From positions 1,116,001-1,180,000 of the forward strand of contig NZ_CP113929.1 in the NCBI RefSeq assembly GCF_029392075.1: a stretch of DNA of 64,000 nucleotides, read 5' to 3'. This document shows, piece after piece, positions 22,968 to 32,486 of the stretch; the stretch's first letter is position 1; each line of letters begins with the position of its first letter. The notes under the pieces were generated by a model. That model searched no databases. It was not told where the DNA came from and saw only the letters and a list, made by a program, of their open reading frames with translations. The translations under genes and the position numbers were made by a program. Source of the stretch: Bifidobacterium sp. ESL0704 (GTDB lineage: Bacteria; Actinomycetota; Actinomycetes; Actinomycetales; Bifidobacteriaceae).

Positions 22968-22995
22968 AAAAGGGGAGTCCCGTGGAGGACTCCCC
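22968..22995 (-). terminator. Terminator of ilvD
   Basis: Perfect 9-bp stem GGGGAGTCC/GGACTCCCC, 6-nt loop, followed on the minus strand by TTTTGC. Confidence 0.85.
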
Positions 22996-23028
22996 ATAAG
23001 CGAGGTAGCGGCTGTTAGGCCGTGAAGG

Positions 23029-24939
23029 CTACTTGAGGCCGCTGAGTTTGTTGATAAGTTCGGGGTCTCTCGTCGCGCCCTTGTCGGCGGAGCGTGCGAA
23101 GGCGGCGTAGGCCTTGAGCGCCAGCGAAACCTTGCGGTCACGGTGGGCGACGTAGCCGTCTGAAGCCTCGAGCTCCTTGCGACGTTCATCGAACTGCTCG
23201 TCGGTGAGTTCCACGTTGATGGTGCGGTTGGGGATGTCGATGTCGATCATGTCGCCATCCTTGATCAGGGCGATCGGGCCCTTGTTGGCCGCCTCGGGGG
23301 CGACGTGGCCGATCGCCAGACCTGACGAACCGCCGGAATAGCGGCCGTCGGTGATCAGTGCGACGTCCTTGCCGATGCCCTTGCCCTTGACGAACGAGGT
23401 GGGGTAGAGCATTTCCTGCATGCCCGGGCCTCCCTTGGGGCCTTCGTAGCGGATGACCAGTGCCTCTCCCTTTTTGAGCTTGTCGCCCAGGATGACCTCG
23501 ACGGCCTGCTCCTGCGATTCGACGATGTGGGCTGGTCCGCGGAACTTCCAGATGTTCTCCGGCACGCCTGCGGTTTTGACCACGCAGCCGTCAGGGGCGA
23601 GGTTGCCGCGCAGAATGGCGAGGCCGCCTTCCTTCACGGCCGGATGATTGATGTCGTGGATGGCGCCGTTGACGCGGTCGGTATCCAAGGAGTCGGAGAG
23701 CGTCTCGTGGGTGAACGGTTCAGGGGACTTGATGTGGCCCGGGGCTGCGCGGTAGAGCTCTTTGGCCTCATCCGTGCACGTGTCGCGCATGATGTCCCAA
23801 TCGTTGAGCTTGGCCTGAAGCGTCGGATAATCGACCGAATGCACGTCCTGGTTGAGCTTGCCAGCACGGTCGAGCTCGCCGAGGATGCCGCAGATGCCGC
23901 CGGCACGATGCACGTCGGAGATCTCCCAGTCGCCGGAGGGGCTGGCCTTGCAGATGCAGGGCACGGTGTGGCTGATGCGTTCGATGTCGTCGAGCGTGAA
24001 ATCGACGTCGGCGCTCTGCGCGGCGGCGAGGATGTGCAGCACGGTGTTGGTCGAACCGCCCATGGCCACGTCCATGGTCATGGCGTTCTCAAAAGCGTGC
24101 TTGGTGGCGATGGCACGTGGCAGCACGCTTTCATCGTCCTCGTTGTAGTAGCGGTTCGCCAGCTCGACGATCATCTTGCCCGCGCGCTCGAAGAGTTGCT
24201 TGCGGTAGCCGTGCGAGGCGAGCGTGGTGCCGTTGCCGGGCAGGGCCAGGCCAAGCGCCTCGGTCAGGCAGTTCATCGAATTGGCGGTGAACATGCCGGC
24301 GCAGGATCCGCAGGTGGGGCAGACGGTCTTCTCGTAGGCCAACAGGTCTTCGTCGGAAACGTTGTCGTCGGCGGAGGCGTACATCACGTCGATCAGATCG
24401 GTGGTCTCGCTCTTGCCGTTGGACAGTGTGGTTTCGCCGGCTTCCATCGGACCGCCAGAAACGAAGATGGTAGGGATGTTGAGCCTCAGCGCGGCCATAA
24501 GCATGCCGGGGGTGATCTTGTCGCAGTTGGAGATGCAGATCAGGGCGTCGGCGCAGTGCGCGTTGACGGAATACTCGATGGCGTCGGCGATGATATCGCG
24601 GCTCGGCAACGAGTAGAGCATGCCGGTGTGGCCCATGGCGATGCCGTCGTCGACGGCGATGGTGTTGAACTCGCGGGGGATGCCGCCGGCTTCGCGTACG
24701 GCCTTGGAGACGAGGCGTCCGACCTTGTTGAGATGGACGTGGCCGGGAACGAACTCGGAGAACGAGTTGGCGATGGCGACGATGGGTTTCTTGCCCAAGT
24801 CGTCTCCGGCCACACCTGCGGCGCGATAGAGTGCTCGGGCACCGGCGAACATGCGGCCGGTCATGATATTATGTGAGCGCATTTGCATGGTCTTATTTAT
24901 ACGTGGGCTGTTGTTCTGTTTGTCGTGTTTTGGTCGCAT
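23029..24939 (-). CDS. ilvD: Dihydroxy-acid dehydratase
   Basis: Fe-S dehydratase of valine/isoleucine synthesis (dihydroxy acid to 2-keto acid). Up to 636 residues. Cluster-binding cysteines lie in [11 protein letters not shown] and [28 protein letters not shown] [17 protein letters not shown] lies near the C-terminus. The start is uncertain: the frame opens at 24939, but ATGs at 24888 and 24882 give N-termini ([14 protein letters not shown]) nearer the usual one, and none has a clear ribosome site. It reads divergently from rpoZ and breaks the otherwise plus-strand gmk-rpoZ-metK order, so it is a likely insertion into that cluster. Confidence 0.95.
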   Translation of the reverse strand: MRPKHDKQNNSPRINKTMQMRSHNIMTGRMFAGARALYRAAGVAGDDLGKKPIVAIANSFSEFVPGHVHLNKVGRLVSKAVREAGGIPREFNTIAVDDGIAMGHTGMLYSLPSRDIIADAIEYSVNAHCADALICISNCDKITPGMLMAALRLNIPTIFVSGGPMEAGETTLSNGKSETTDLIDVMYASADDNVSDEDLLAYEKTVCPTCGSCAGMFTANSMNCLTEALGLALPGNGTTLASHGYRKQLFERAGKMIVELANRYYNEDDESVLPRAIATKHAFENAMTMDVAMGGSTNTVLHILAAAQSADVDFTLDDIERISHTVPCICKASPSGDWEISDVHRAGGICGILGELDRAGKLNQDVHSVDYPTLQAKLNDWDIMRDTCTDEAKELYRAAPGHIKSPEPFTHETLSDSLDTDRVNGAIHDINHPAVKEGGLAILRGNLAPDGCVVKTAGVPENIWKFRGPAHIVESQEQAVEVILGDKLKKGEALVIRYEGPKGGPGMQEMLYPTSFVKGKGIGKDVALITDGRYSGGSSGLAIGHVAPEAANKGPIALIKDGDMIDIDIPNRTINVELTDEQFDERRKELEASDGYVAHRDRKVSLALKAYAAFARSADKGATRDPELINKLSGLK

Positions 24940-24984
24940 AATGAACGTTTTTGAGAAAAGTGCGCGTTATATGAAATGAGCAGC

Positions 24985-24998
24985 CGGCGAAATCGCCG
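24985..24998. promoter_or_regulatory. Palindrome between divergent ilvD and rpoZ
   Basis: CGGCGAAATCGCCG is a perfect 14-bp palindrome in the 116-bp divergent gap, placed where an operator could affect either promoter. Confidence 0.35.
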
Positions 24999-25055
24999 TG
25001 TTGGCGTATACTATATTATTTGAGTAGCTTTATTCTTCTTTAGGGAGCAAATAAT

Positions 25056-25349
25056 ATGGCATTTGGCACCGAGCCTACACCGAGCGGTCTTGCCGATCCG
25101 ACGATCGACCAGTTGATGGAGAAGAGCGAACACAACAAGTATTCGCTATCGATTTTCGCGGCGAAGCGCGCCCGTCAGATCAACTCCTACTTCACCCAGC
25201 TCAACGAGGGCCTTCTGCAGAACGTCGGTCCGCTGGTGGAGTACCAGAATAACGAGAAGCCGCTTTCCATCGCCTTCCGTGAAATCAACGAAGGCCTGCT
25301 GGAAGAGACCCTCGGTGAGGATGACCTGAGCGAAGGCAGCATCGACTAG
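25056..25349 (+). CDS. rpoZ: DNA-directed RNA polymerase omega subunit
   Basis: Small assembly and stability subunit of RNA polymerase, 97 residues. Family core visible as SKYSL-like [20 protein letters not shown] and the [15 protein letters not shown] helix. The start has AGGGAG upstream. In many actinobacteria it lies between gmk and coaBC (dfp); here coaBC is missing from that place and metK follows after a repeat region. Confidence 0.95.
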   Translation: MAFGTEPTPSGLADPTIDQLMEKSEHNKYSLSIFAAKRARQINSYFTQLNEGLLQNVGPLVEYQNNEKPLSIAFREINEGLLEETLGEDDLSEGSID

Positions 25350-25370
25350 TTTCGTTCTTTCGCTGTCTGG

Positions 25371-25402
25371 AGCCCGATTCCGTATATGGAGTCGGGCTTT
25401 TT
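25371..25402 (+). terminator. Terminator of rpoZ
   Basis: 11-bp stem AGCCCGATTCC/GGAGTCGGGCT (one G-U pair), 6-nt loop, then TTTTT. Confidence 0.9.
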
Positions 25403-25458
25403 GCATGTGTGAGCGCATTTTGGATTCATTGCAGGATGAAGTTCATGCGCCGTTCCTA

Positions 25459-25662
25459 ACGGACTTGTTTTGCGAATAGTCGTGGGAATGTGACGCCAGG
25501 AATCCCCAAACGGACTTGTTTTGCGAATAGTCTTAGGAATGTGACGCCAGGAATCCCCAAATAGACTTGTTTTGCGAATAGTCGTGGGAATGTGACGTTA
25601 AGGGTGGCTAGGTGGACATGTTTTGCGAATAGTCGCGGAATCATGACATCAAGTTTTCGCAA
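25459..25662. repeat. Four tandem 51-bp repeats, open on the minus strand as 17-residue units
   Basis: Copies begin at 25459, 25510, 25561 and 25612. The invariant core is TGTTTTGCGAATAGTC. Copies 1 and 2 are nearly identical; copies 3 and 4 diverge toward metK. Read on the minus strand, the unit is exactly 17 codons and gives LFAKQVRLGIPGVTFPR-like peptides without a stop (frame 25713-25456), while the plus strand has stops in the core. Whether it is a small gene or a regulatory repeat cannot be decided. Confidence 0.9.
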
Positions 25663-25787
25663 GCGGGCTACCACGCGGCGTTGTGTCGGCTTTTGGCTTG
25701 GAAATAGAGACATGCGCGTACAGTGATTTTTCGTATGTATACACGTCAGCCGTTTTGCGGCTCTGGCATGGAAGAAAGAAGTTCACT

Positions 25788-27023
25788 GTGTCTACAGAAG
25801 TGGCAAAAGAGCGTCGCCTGATTTCAGCGGAATCGGTTACCGAAGGGCATCCCGATAAGGTCTGCGATCAGATTTCGGACGCGATCCTCGACGATATGCT
25901 CCGTCAGGACCCCCATTCCCACGTGGCCGTCGAAACTTCGGCCGCCATCGGGCAGTTCCTTATCTTCGGCGAGGTGACCAGCTCCGGCTATTCCGACATC
26001 CAGCGCATCGTGCGCAAGGTTGTCAAGAATATCGGCTACACCTCCTCCGAGGTCGGTCTTGACGCCGATTCGTGCGGCGTACTGGTTTCGCTGACCGAGC
26101 AGAGCGCCGAAATCAACCAAGGTGTTGCTCGCCTCAACCCCGAGCAGGAGACCGAGGTTTCGCGCGAAGAGCGCTATGAAGCGCAAGGCGCCGGCGACCA
26201 GGGCATCATGTTCGGCTACGCAACCGATGAAACCGACGTGCTCATGCCGTTGCCGATTTACCTTTCCCATCGTCTTGCCTATCGTCTGGCCCAGGTCCGC
26301 AAGGAAGGCATCGTCCCTCATCTTCGCCCCGATGGCAAGACCCAGGTCACCATCGAGTACGACGATAACGACCGTCCTGTCCGCGTTGATACCGTGCTCG
26401 TTTCCACGCAGCACGATCCGGAAGTGGACCACGATTGGCTGCTGCCGCAATTGCGCGAACATGTCATCGAACCGGTGCTTGCCGAGGTATGCGGCGACAA
26501 GATCAAGCATGACGACTATCGCATTCTCGTCAACCCAACCGGTTCCTTCGTTCTCGGCGGACCGGCGGCCGATGCTGGACTTACCGGCCGCAAGATCATC
26601 GTCGACACCTACGGCGGCGCGGCCCACCACGGTGGCGGCGCGTTCTCGGGCAAGGATCCGAGCAAGGTCGACCGTTCTGCGGCCTACGCCACGCGTTGGG
26701 TGGCCAAGAACATCGTCGCCGCGGGACTCGCGCACAAGGTCGAGGTGCAGGTGGCCTACGCCATCGGCGTGGCCGATCCGGTGAGCGTCAACGTCAACAC
26801 CTTCGGCACCGAAATCGGCGGCGTGACCCGCGAACAGATTCAGGCCGCGGTGCGCAAGGTCTTCGACTTGCGTCCTGCCGCGATCATCGATGAGCTCAAT
26901 CTGCTCCGCCCGATTTATCTGAAGACGGCGGCTTACGGCCACTTCGGCCGCACCGATCCCGACTTCACCTGGGAAGCCACTGACAAGGTCGATGAACTCA
27001 AGGCGGCCATTGCCGAGGGCTGA
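25788..27023 (+). CDS. metK: S-adenosylmethionine synthetase
   Basis: Makes SAM from methionine and ATP. 411 residues from the GTG at 25788, matching the family N-terminus [19 protein letters not shown]; the frame is open to 25683 but that extension is not MetK-like. Other motifs: [12 protein letters not shown] (ATP-binding, with the catalytic loop), [14 protein letters not shown] and [20 protein letters not shown] typical terminator follows. The gene stands between a tandem repeat and cfa, which consumes SAM. Confidence 0.97.
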   Translation: MSTEVAKERRLISAESVTEGHPDKVCDQISDAILDDMLRQDPHSHVAVETSAAIGQFLIFGEVTSSGYSDIQRIVRKVVKNIGYTSSEVGLDADSCGVLVSLTEQSAEINQGVARLNPEQETEVSREERYEAQGAGDQGIMFGYATDETDVLMPLPIYLSHRLAYRLAQVRKEGIVPHLRPDGKTQVTIEYDDNDRPVRVDTVLVSTQHDPEVDHDWLLPQLREHVIEPVLAEVCGDKIKHDDYRILVNPTGSFVLGGPAADAGLTGRKIIVDTYGGAAHHGGGAFSGKDPSKVDRSAAYATRWVAKNIVAAGLAHKVEVQVAYAIGVADPVSVNVNTFGTEIGGVTREQIQAAVRKVFDLRPAAIIDELNLLRPIYLKTAAYGHFGRTDPDFTWEATDKVDELKAAIAEG

Positions 27024-27044
27024 GTATCGAACCGATGTCGCAAG

Positions 27045-27083
27045 AAGCCGTATCCGAAGAACGTTCCGGGGATACGGCTTTTT
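27045..27083 (+). terminator. Terminator of metK
   Basis: Perfect 11-bp stem AAGCCGTATCC/GGATACGGCTT (27045-27055 with 27070-27080), then TTT. Confidence 0.88.
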
Positions 27084-27133
27084 GCATTTGGCGGCACAGC
27101 GGCAAATCGTTAAGAATTTCACAATTAGCAAAA

Positions 27134-27150
27134 TTACGACGGTGTCGTAA
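27134..27150. promoter_or_regulatory. Palindrome upstream of cfa
   Basis: TTACGAC-GGT-GTCGTAA, a perfect 7-3-7 inverted repeat about 72 bp before the cfa start, placed like an operator. Confidence 0.4.
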
Positions 27151-27221
27151 CTGAGCAATAGGGTAAATTTGGTTTTATATGTTGAAAATGCATTGAAATG
27201 CACATATTTTGGAGGTTGCGC

Positions 27222-28538
27222 ATGGCCGCTATGACCGTAGCCGAAATGGTCTCAATGTTCCTTGAGGACAATGGGAAAATTAACATCACCGCATTTGACG
27301 GTTCATCATTCGGACCGCAGGATGCACCGTTGCATATCACGGTGAACAATTCGCGCGCTGTGTATTATATCGTCGACCATCCCAACGATCTCGGCCTTGC
27401 ACGTGCCTATCTGCAGGGCGACATCTCGTCTCCGGAACTCATTCCGGGCAATCCTTACGAAGTGTTCAAGGAGCTTATGGCGCTGAAATCGGACATGAAG
27501 AAGCCGAGCCCCGCCGACCTGGCTCGTATCGTCGCCGCCGTATACTCGCATGGCATCCGTCATCCCGAAGCCCCGTCGATAGAAGGGCCAAGCCGCTGGA
27601 AGCGCCGCACCGAAGGCCTGCTGCCGCACTCCAAGGCCGGCGATTCCGCAACCGTGAGCTATCACTACGACCAGTCCAACGAGTTCTACCGTCTCTTCCT
27701 CGGCTCATCGATGACCTACACCTGCGGCGTGTTCAACACCCCGGAGGATTCGCTTGAGGACGCCGAATGGCGCAAGCTCGATCTCGTGCTCGACAAGCTC
27801 AACCTCAAGCCAGGCGATCGTCTGCTCGACATCGGCTGTGGTTGGGGGTCCTTGGAAGTCCGCGCCGCACAACGCGGCATCAAGGTTCTGGGCGTCACTT
27901 TGGCCGGAGAACAGGTCAAGTGGGCGCAGGAATGGATCAAGCGCGAAGGTCTTGAAGACCTCGCCGAGGTGCGTCAGATGGATTACCGCGACGTGCCCGA
28001 AGGCGATTTCGACGGCATCTGCTCGATCGGCATGATGGAACACGTCGGTTTCAAGCACTATCCCTCCTATTTCAAGGAGATTTTCGACAAGCTCAAGCCC
28101 AACGGCCGCCTGTTGAACCACCAGATCACCCGCGTCAACTCCATGACCGGCAAGTCGGCCGGCGAGTTCATCGACCGGTATATCTTCCCCGACGGTCAGC
28201 TGGCTTCTCCCGGCGAGATCGAGACTGTCATCCAGGACACCGGCTTTGAGGTTGTCAACCAGGAGAACCTGCGTCAGCACTATGCGCTGACCCTGCGCCA
28301 TTGGAACCAGAACCTGGTGGCCGGTTGGGACCGCGCCGTCGAACTGATGGGCGAGCCCAAGGCACGCCTGTGGGGCCTGTACATGGCTGGCTGCGTGCTG
28401 AACTTCGAACTCAACAACATCCAGATCCATCAGTTCCTTTGCGTGCGTCCGGACGATAAGACGATGACCGATACCTACCCGCTGCGTCCGTGGTGGGTCG
28501 AGAATTCAGATGTTCTGCCGACACCTTCCAAGGCCTGA
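27222..28538 (+). CDS. cfa: Cyclopropane-fatty-acyl-phospholipid synthase
   Basis: SAM-dependent enzyme adding a methylene bridge to unsaturated acyl chains of membrane lipids. 438 residues from the ATG at 27222, which follows GGAGG; the frame is open to 27198. An N-terminal lipid-binding region (~1-130) is followed by the methyltransferase with YHYDQSNEFYRLFLG, the SAM loop LLDIGCGWGSLEVRAA, CSIGMMEHVGFKHY and the C-terminal HYALTLRHWNQNL. It directly follows metK, source of its methyl donor, but after a terminator. Confidence 0.95.
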   Translation: MAAMTVAEMVSMFLEDNGKINITAFDGSSFGPQDAPLHITVNNSRAVYYIVDHPNDLGLARAYLQGDISSPELIPGNPYEVFKELMALKSDMKKPSPADLARIVAAVYSHGIRHPEAPSIEGPSRWKRRTEGLLPHSKAGDSATVSYHYDQSNEFYRLFLGSSMTYTCGVFNTPEDSLEDAEWRKLDLVLDKLNLKPGDRLLDIGCGWGSLEVRAAQRGIKVLGVTLAGEQVKWAQEWIKREGLEDLAEVRQMDYRDVPEGDFDGICSIGMMEHVGFKHYPSYFKEIFDKLKPNGRLLNHQITRVNSMTGKSAGEFIDRYIFPDGQLASPGEIETVIQDTGFEVVNQENLRQHYALTLRHWNQNLVAGWDRAVELMGEPKARLWGLYMAGCVLNFELNNIQIHQFLCVRPDDKTMTDTYPLRPWWVENSDVLPTPSKA

Positions 28539-28550
28539 GACAGATGAAAA

Positions 28551-28579
28551 CGCCATGGTTTGCCCCGTGGCGTTTTTTA
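28551..28579 (+). terminator. Terminator of cfa
   Basis: 9-bp stem ACGCCATGG/CCGTGGCGT (one G-U pair) followed by TTTTTT. Confidence 0.88.
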
Positions 28580-28587
28580 TTTTGGAT

Positions 28588-28743
28588 GTGGCTCACATTT
28601 TTCAGGACCAGCTAAAAATGTGAGCCACAAACGAACATTCTGCCAAGCGCAAGCCCATTTATCGTTGCTATCCAGCGGTTCAGCTGAGAGCTGATGCACA
28701 TTTGGCTCACACAATTTTCGAGAGCCAAAAAAGTGTGAGTCCA
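28588..28743. repeat. Two related ~43-bp palindromic elements before priA
   Basis: Element A (28588-28630) is a perfect 16-bp inverted repeat TGTGGCTCACATTTTT with an 11-nt spacer. Element B (28702-28743) has the same design, TTGGCTCACAC...GTGTGAGTCCA, with decayed symmetry and a similar A/T-rich interior. They are 71 bp apart, in the 220-bp cfa-priA gap. Confidence 0.7.
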
Positions 28744-28758
28744 CGTTATCATGGAAGT

Positions 28759-31551
28759 ATGAGTGAACCGCAGGCACAGCAACCGGCGCTCGCAGGGCTG
28801 GCCCCGCGCAAGCGTCGTAAGACGGTCACCCATACCCCGGCCAAGGACAATCCGATTGCGCAGGTCGTCTTGGACGTGCAGGCGACTCATTTGGGGCAGA
28901 CCTTCGACTATCTGATAGACGAGAAGTTCTCTCAATCGGCACAGCCGGGCATGATGATTCGGGTGCGCTTCGGCGGCAGGCGCGTCAACGGCATCATCTG
29001 GAATCGCGTTGGGGAAAGCCATACGACGGCTTCCGCGCTGCGCTACATCGAACGGGTTGTGACACCGGAAATCCTGGTCTCGGCTTCGATGCGCCGCGAC
29101 ATCACCGTCATCGCCGAGGCATACGGCGGTACGCCTGCCAATATCCTGCGTCTGGCTGTGCCTCCCCGTGTGGCCAAAGTCGACAAGGAACAGCATCTGG
29201 CGGTGTCGGGGACGTGGGCCGGAAGCCGAGGTCGCGTGCGACTTGACGAAGGCCGGCTTGAGCAGGGTTCGCAACGTCTGCGTGCAAGCTACGACAAGGC
29301 GGTCGACTTGCAAAAGGCGCTCGTCGGCGGCGGATTTCGCTCCTTCGTGTTTGATGCCCTGCCGGGGCCCGGTCGGTGGGCCGAAGACATGGCCTATGCG
29401 GCGTGTCATTCGCTCGAGTCCGGACGAACGGCTGTATTGGTGTTGCCGACCATGCGTGAAGTCGATGATGTCGCGGCGGCGTTGCACCGATTCGGACTCA
29501 AACCGTTCAGGCAGACCAACGCGGCCAATGGCGGTTCCGACGGTGATTTCGCATTGTTGGCGGCTGCGATGGCTCCGTCCGAACGTTACCGTTCGTATCT
29601 TGCGGCAGCGAGCGGGCAGGTACGTTGCGTCATCGGCACCAGGGCGGCGATGTATGCGCCGGTCGAGGGCCCGGGCTTGTTCGCCGTCTTCGAAGACTGC
29701 GCGTACCAATATGCTGACGGCATGATGCCCTATGCGGCGGCCCGCGGGGTGTTGCGCCTACGCGCGAAACTTCATGGCGGCGTGTTCGTGGCGATGGCCA
29801 ATGCGCGCAGCGCCGTCAGTGAGTGGGAAGTGAGCGGGAATTCGGGCAGCATGGCCGAGTGCTACAGCGGCAATTCGGTATCGGATTCACATGCGAAAAG
29901 TAAGATCAACTATTCGACGTCATCGGCTTCCGACGGCATCCATGCAGTTGACGGAATCATCGATAACGCTACTCAATCGTTTGCAGCAGAGGTGGCCGCT
30001 GTGTCTTCGACAGAGCAACACACATTCGCGGATGCCGATCATGCCGCAAAAGGCGAAAGAGCGACTGCGGCTACCTCTGATGTGAATGCAGCATCTTCCG
30101 TAGCGCACGCAGCAAGAACAGCGATTGCCGATACGTTCGAAACGGCGGGGGACAACACTGGATCTGCGACCGGAATCGATGCCGTGCACGACGTCAGCCG
30201 AGACGAGATTGAGGCTGCGCAACAAGCGTCCGCTGCATCGCCTTCACGGTCAGGCATGAAGGTTGGCGAAAGCGAACCGATACTGGAAACCGGCGAGACC
30301 TATTCGTTGGATCAGGACCACAAGCCGCAACGACGTGGAAACGCCGATATCCGGAAACAGGCGGAAACGAACGATCGGATATTCTCTACGGAACCGACCG
30401 CCCGCGTCGAAGTCTGCGAGACCCCGGTCAGCGGCTTCAGCACGGCGGTGCACCCGTTGCCGGCTGTTGCTGAGGACGCGTCGCCGTGGATTCATTGGCT
30501 CAACCGTGACGAACTCGCACGGCTGGCCGACCCGTCCATCGGAGCCCGCGTGCCGCATACCGCAGTCCGGGTTCTTTCGCAGGCCTTGGAAAACGGGCCC
30601 GTTCTCTTTTCCATTCCGCATGACGGCATCGCCGAGGTGCTCAGCTGCGCACGTTGCCATCGCCAGGCACGATGCCCACGTTGCACCGGTCCCTTGCAGA
30701 GGGTTCGCGGTGCGGCGCCGCGGTGCCGCTGGTGCGGGGCTCCCGCCGGTGATTGGACATGTCCGCATTGCCATGGCTCGCGCATGAGCGTCGTGCGTGT
30801 CGGTGCCGCCGGCACCGCCGAGCAGTTGCAGCACCTGTTCCGCGATATTCCGATGGTTCTTTCCAGTCCGAGCCAGCCCAACGGGATTGTCGGCTGGGTG
30901 CCGGAGCGACCGCTGATCGTCATCGCGACTCCGGGAGCGGAGCCGAGAGTAAAGACCGAGGACGGCGGTATCGGTCATTACCAGGCGGTGGCCATTCTCG
31001 ACGCGTGGACAAGCCTCTATGCTCCGGGAGTAGATGCCAGAATCGATGCGCTGACCGCTTGGATGCGGGCCGCTTCGATGTGCGCCTGCGGCAAAAAGGG
31101 AGGGCAGGTCCTGCTGATCGGTGAGACCGATCCGGTGATCGCTTATTCGCTGACGCAGTGGGATTCCCGTATTCTCGCCGCCAGAGAGCTCGACGAACGT
31201 GCCGAAACCGGGCTTTCGCCGATCTTCGCCGTGGCCTGCGTATGGGGACGTAGGGATGCGGTGACAAGGACGTTGAACAATATAGGAGCATTGACCGGTG
31301 ATATCAGCCAGGTCACTACCGAGGTCGGAGCTCTTTCGGCGGTCCTCGGACCCGTGCCTATCGCCCAGCCCAGAACGGTGGATGCCCGGGAGTTGGAGGC
31401 GACCCGGGACCGTGTCAAAGCCGTGGTCCGTGTCCCGCAGTGTCAGCGTGCACAACTGGCCAAACGCCTGCACGCCGAGGTCGCGCGTCATGTTGCCACA
31501 CGCACGCCGGGGGAGTTGCGATTCCAGCTTGATCCCAAGGATCTCATTTAG
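28759..31551 (+). CDS. priA: PriA-type primosomal protein, helicase-inactive actinobacterial form, with a large insertion
   Basis: Replication-restart protein that recognises stalled forks. 930 residues from ATG 28759 (start weakly supported). The N-terminal 3'-DNA-binding domain (QVVLDVQATHLGQTFDYLID) is present. The ATPase motifs are ruined: the Walker A position reads DALPGPGRWAED and the DEEH-box position reads EDCAYQ, as known for actinobacterial PriA, so unwinding activity is not expected. Zinc-finger cysteines are intact (CARCHRQARCPRC, CRWCGAPAGDWTCPHC, about residues 631-672). Residues ~355-560 are a low-complexity Ser/Ala/Thr/Asp-rich insertion. It precedes fmt, as in other actinobacteria, with a HAD gene between. 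Confidence 0.9.
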   Translation: MSEPQAQQPALAGLAPRKRRKTVTHTPAKDNPIAQVVLDVQATHLGQTFDYLIDEKFSQSAQPGMMIRVRFGGRRVNGIIWNRVGESHTTASALRYIERVVTPEILVSASMRRDITVIAEAYGGTPANILRLAVPPRVAKVDKEQHLAVSGTWAGSRGRVRLDEGRLEQGSQRLRASYDKAVDLQKALVGGGFRSFVFDALPGPGRWAEDMAYAACHSLESGRTAVLVLPTMREVDDVAAALHRFGLKPFRQTNAANGGSDGDFALLAAAMAPSERYRSYLAAASGQVRCVIGTRAAMYAPVEGPGLFAVFEDCAYQYADGMMPYAAARGVLRLRAKLHGGVFVAMANARSAVSEWEVSGNSGSMAECYSGNSVSDSHAKSKINYSTSSASDGIHAVDGIIDNATQSFAAEVAAVSSTEQHTFADADHAAKGERATAATSDVNAASSVAHAARTAIADTFETAGDNTGSATGIDAVHDVSRDEIEAAQQASAASPSRSGMKVGESEPILETGETYSLDQDHKPQRRGNADIRKQAETNDRIFSTEPTARVEVCETPVSGFSTAVHPLPAVAEDASPWIHWLNRDELARLADPSIGARVPHTAVRVLSQALENGPVLFSIPHDGIAEVLSCARCHRQARCPRCTGPLQRVRGAAPRCRWCGAPAGDWTCPHCHGSRMSVVRVGAAGTAEQLQHLFRDIPMVLSSPSQPNGIVGWVPERPLIVIATPGAEPRVKTEDGGIGHYQAVAILDAWTSLYAPGVDARIDALTAWMRAASMCACGKKGGQVLLIGETDPVIAYSLTQWDSRILAARELDERAETGLSPIFAVACVWGRRDAVTRTLNNIGALTGDISQVTTEVGALSAVLGPVPIAQPRTVDARELEATRDRVKAVVRVPQCQRAQLAKRLHAEVARHVATRTPGELRFQLDPKDLI

Positions 31552-31638
31552 CCTGCAGCAAGTTGCGTCATATGTTCGTCGCCGTTGCATGGAAACATGG
31601 GAGCAGTTGAAGATATCGGGCATTTTCAAGGAGGAGCC

Positions 31639-32346
31639 ATGAAAGGCTGGCCGGGTGAACCGGAAATGGACTACAACGTGATCAAGTCGGAGGATGCGGC
31701 GCAAGGTGCCGCCGGCAAGCCGATCGAGAACGTGATCTTCGATTTCGGCAACGTGCTCGTCGAATGGGATCCGCAGGCCGTCATGCTGCCCCGGTATTCG
31801 CAAGAGCTGACCGACAAATTCCTCGACAACGACGTTTCCGGCTTCTACGATGCCAGCGACGCCATGGATGTCGGGGGAACCGCTGTGGAGGCCGTGGCTT
31901 CGGTACGTAAGCAATACGGCGAGCCTTGGGCGGGGATGCTTGATTATTATTTCAAGAACTTCGAGGACTCGCTGGTCGGTCCGGTCGAGGGCATGCGGGT
32001 TCTGGTCAATGACTTGAAGGCTGCCGGCATCGGCGTGTGGGGTCTGTCGAATTGGGCGACCGAGCTGTTCCCGCCGGCCGAAAAGATCTATCCGATCCTA
32101 AGCGACCTGGACGATGCCGTGGTATCCGGCTATGTCAAGCTGCGCAAGCCACACCGTGATATCTTCGAATTCGCGCTGGAACGCTTCGGCATTTGCGCCG
32201 ATAGCGCTGTGTTCATCGACGACAAGGCTATGAACATCGTAGGCGCCAACGCTGCCGGGATTCGAGGCATACGATTCAACGATTCCGGTGCATTGAGGCA
32301 ATTGCTCAGAGAGCAGGGTCTCGCCATCCCCGGAATTCAGGACTGA
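31639..32346 (+). CDS. HAD-superfamily hydrolase, YihX-like
   Basis: 235-residue haloacid-dehalogenase-fold phosphatase candidate. Motif I DFGNVLVEWDP holds the nucleophile aspartate, motif II is in GLSNWA, the motif III lysine is in KLRKPHRDIF, and motif IV is FIDDKAMNI. The pattern resembles the YihX/glucose-1-phosphatase branch. ATG 31639 follows AAGGAGG; the frame is open to 31585. Located between priA and fmt, probably in one transcript. Substrate unknown. Confidence 0.85.
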   Translation: MKGWPGEPEMDYNVIKSEDAAQGAAGKPIENVIFDFGNVLVEWDPQAVMLPRYSQELTDKFLDNDVSGFYDASDAMDVGGTAVEAVASVRKQYGEPWAGMLDYYFKNFEDSLVGPVEGMRVLVNDLKAAGIGVWGLSNWATELFPPAEKIYPILSDLDDAVVSGYVKLRKPHRDIFEFALERFGICADSAVFIDDKAMNIVGANAAGIRGIRFNDSGALRQLLREQGLAIPGIQD

Positions 32347-32486
32347 ACCGGTACGCTGATCAGCCCATTCGAAACCATGGTCGACATCTTGCATCGATAT
32401 CTGTGTTCTCCTGCGTTCGGGCTATGGTCATTCGGTTTTTGCTAGAGTGTCTGGATGAATCGGCCTATGGAACGAAAGGAACCTCC

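Larger units (their letters stand above)
25350..25787. other. rpoZ-metK intergenic region
   Basis: 438 bases holding the rpoZ terminator, four 51-bp tandem repeats and the metK leader. The leader has a small hairpin AGCCG/CGGCT (25748-25762) just before the start. I see no SAM riboswitch fold that I can support. Confidence 0.6.

Noticed and set aside
23527..24876. A 449-codon plus-strand open frame over ilvD
   Set aside because: Shadow of ilvD; composition is Gly/Val/Asp-rich antisense type.
25459..25662. CRISPR array
   Set aside because: The 51-bp units are contiguous with no unique spacers and no cas genes are present.
25640..25787. Possible SAM riboswitch before metK
   Set aside because: No multi-helix fold or conserved SAM-box core could be traced; only a 5-bp hairpin is clear.
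28588..28630. Perfect 16-bp hairpin as a second cfa terminator
   Set aside because: The cfa terminator with six T residues lies just before it, this hairpin has no following T-run, and a related copy exists before priA; listed as a repeat instead.
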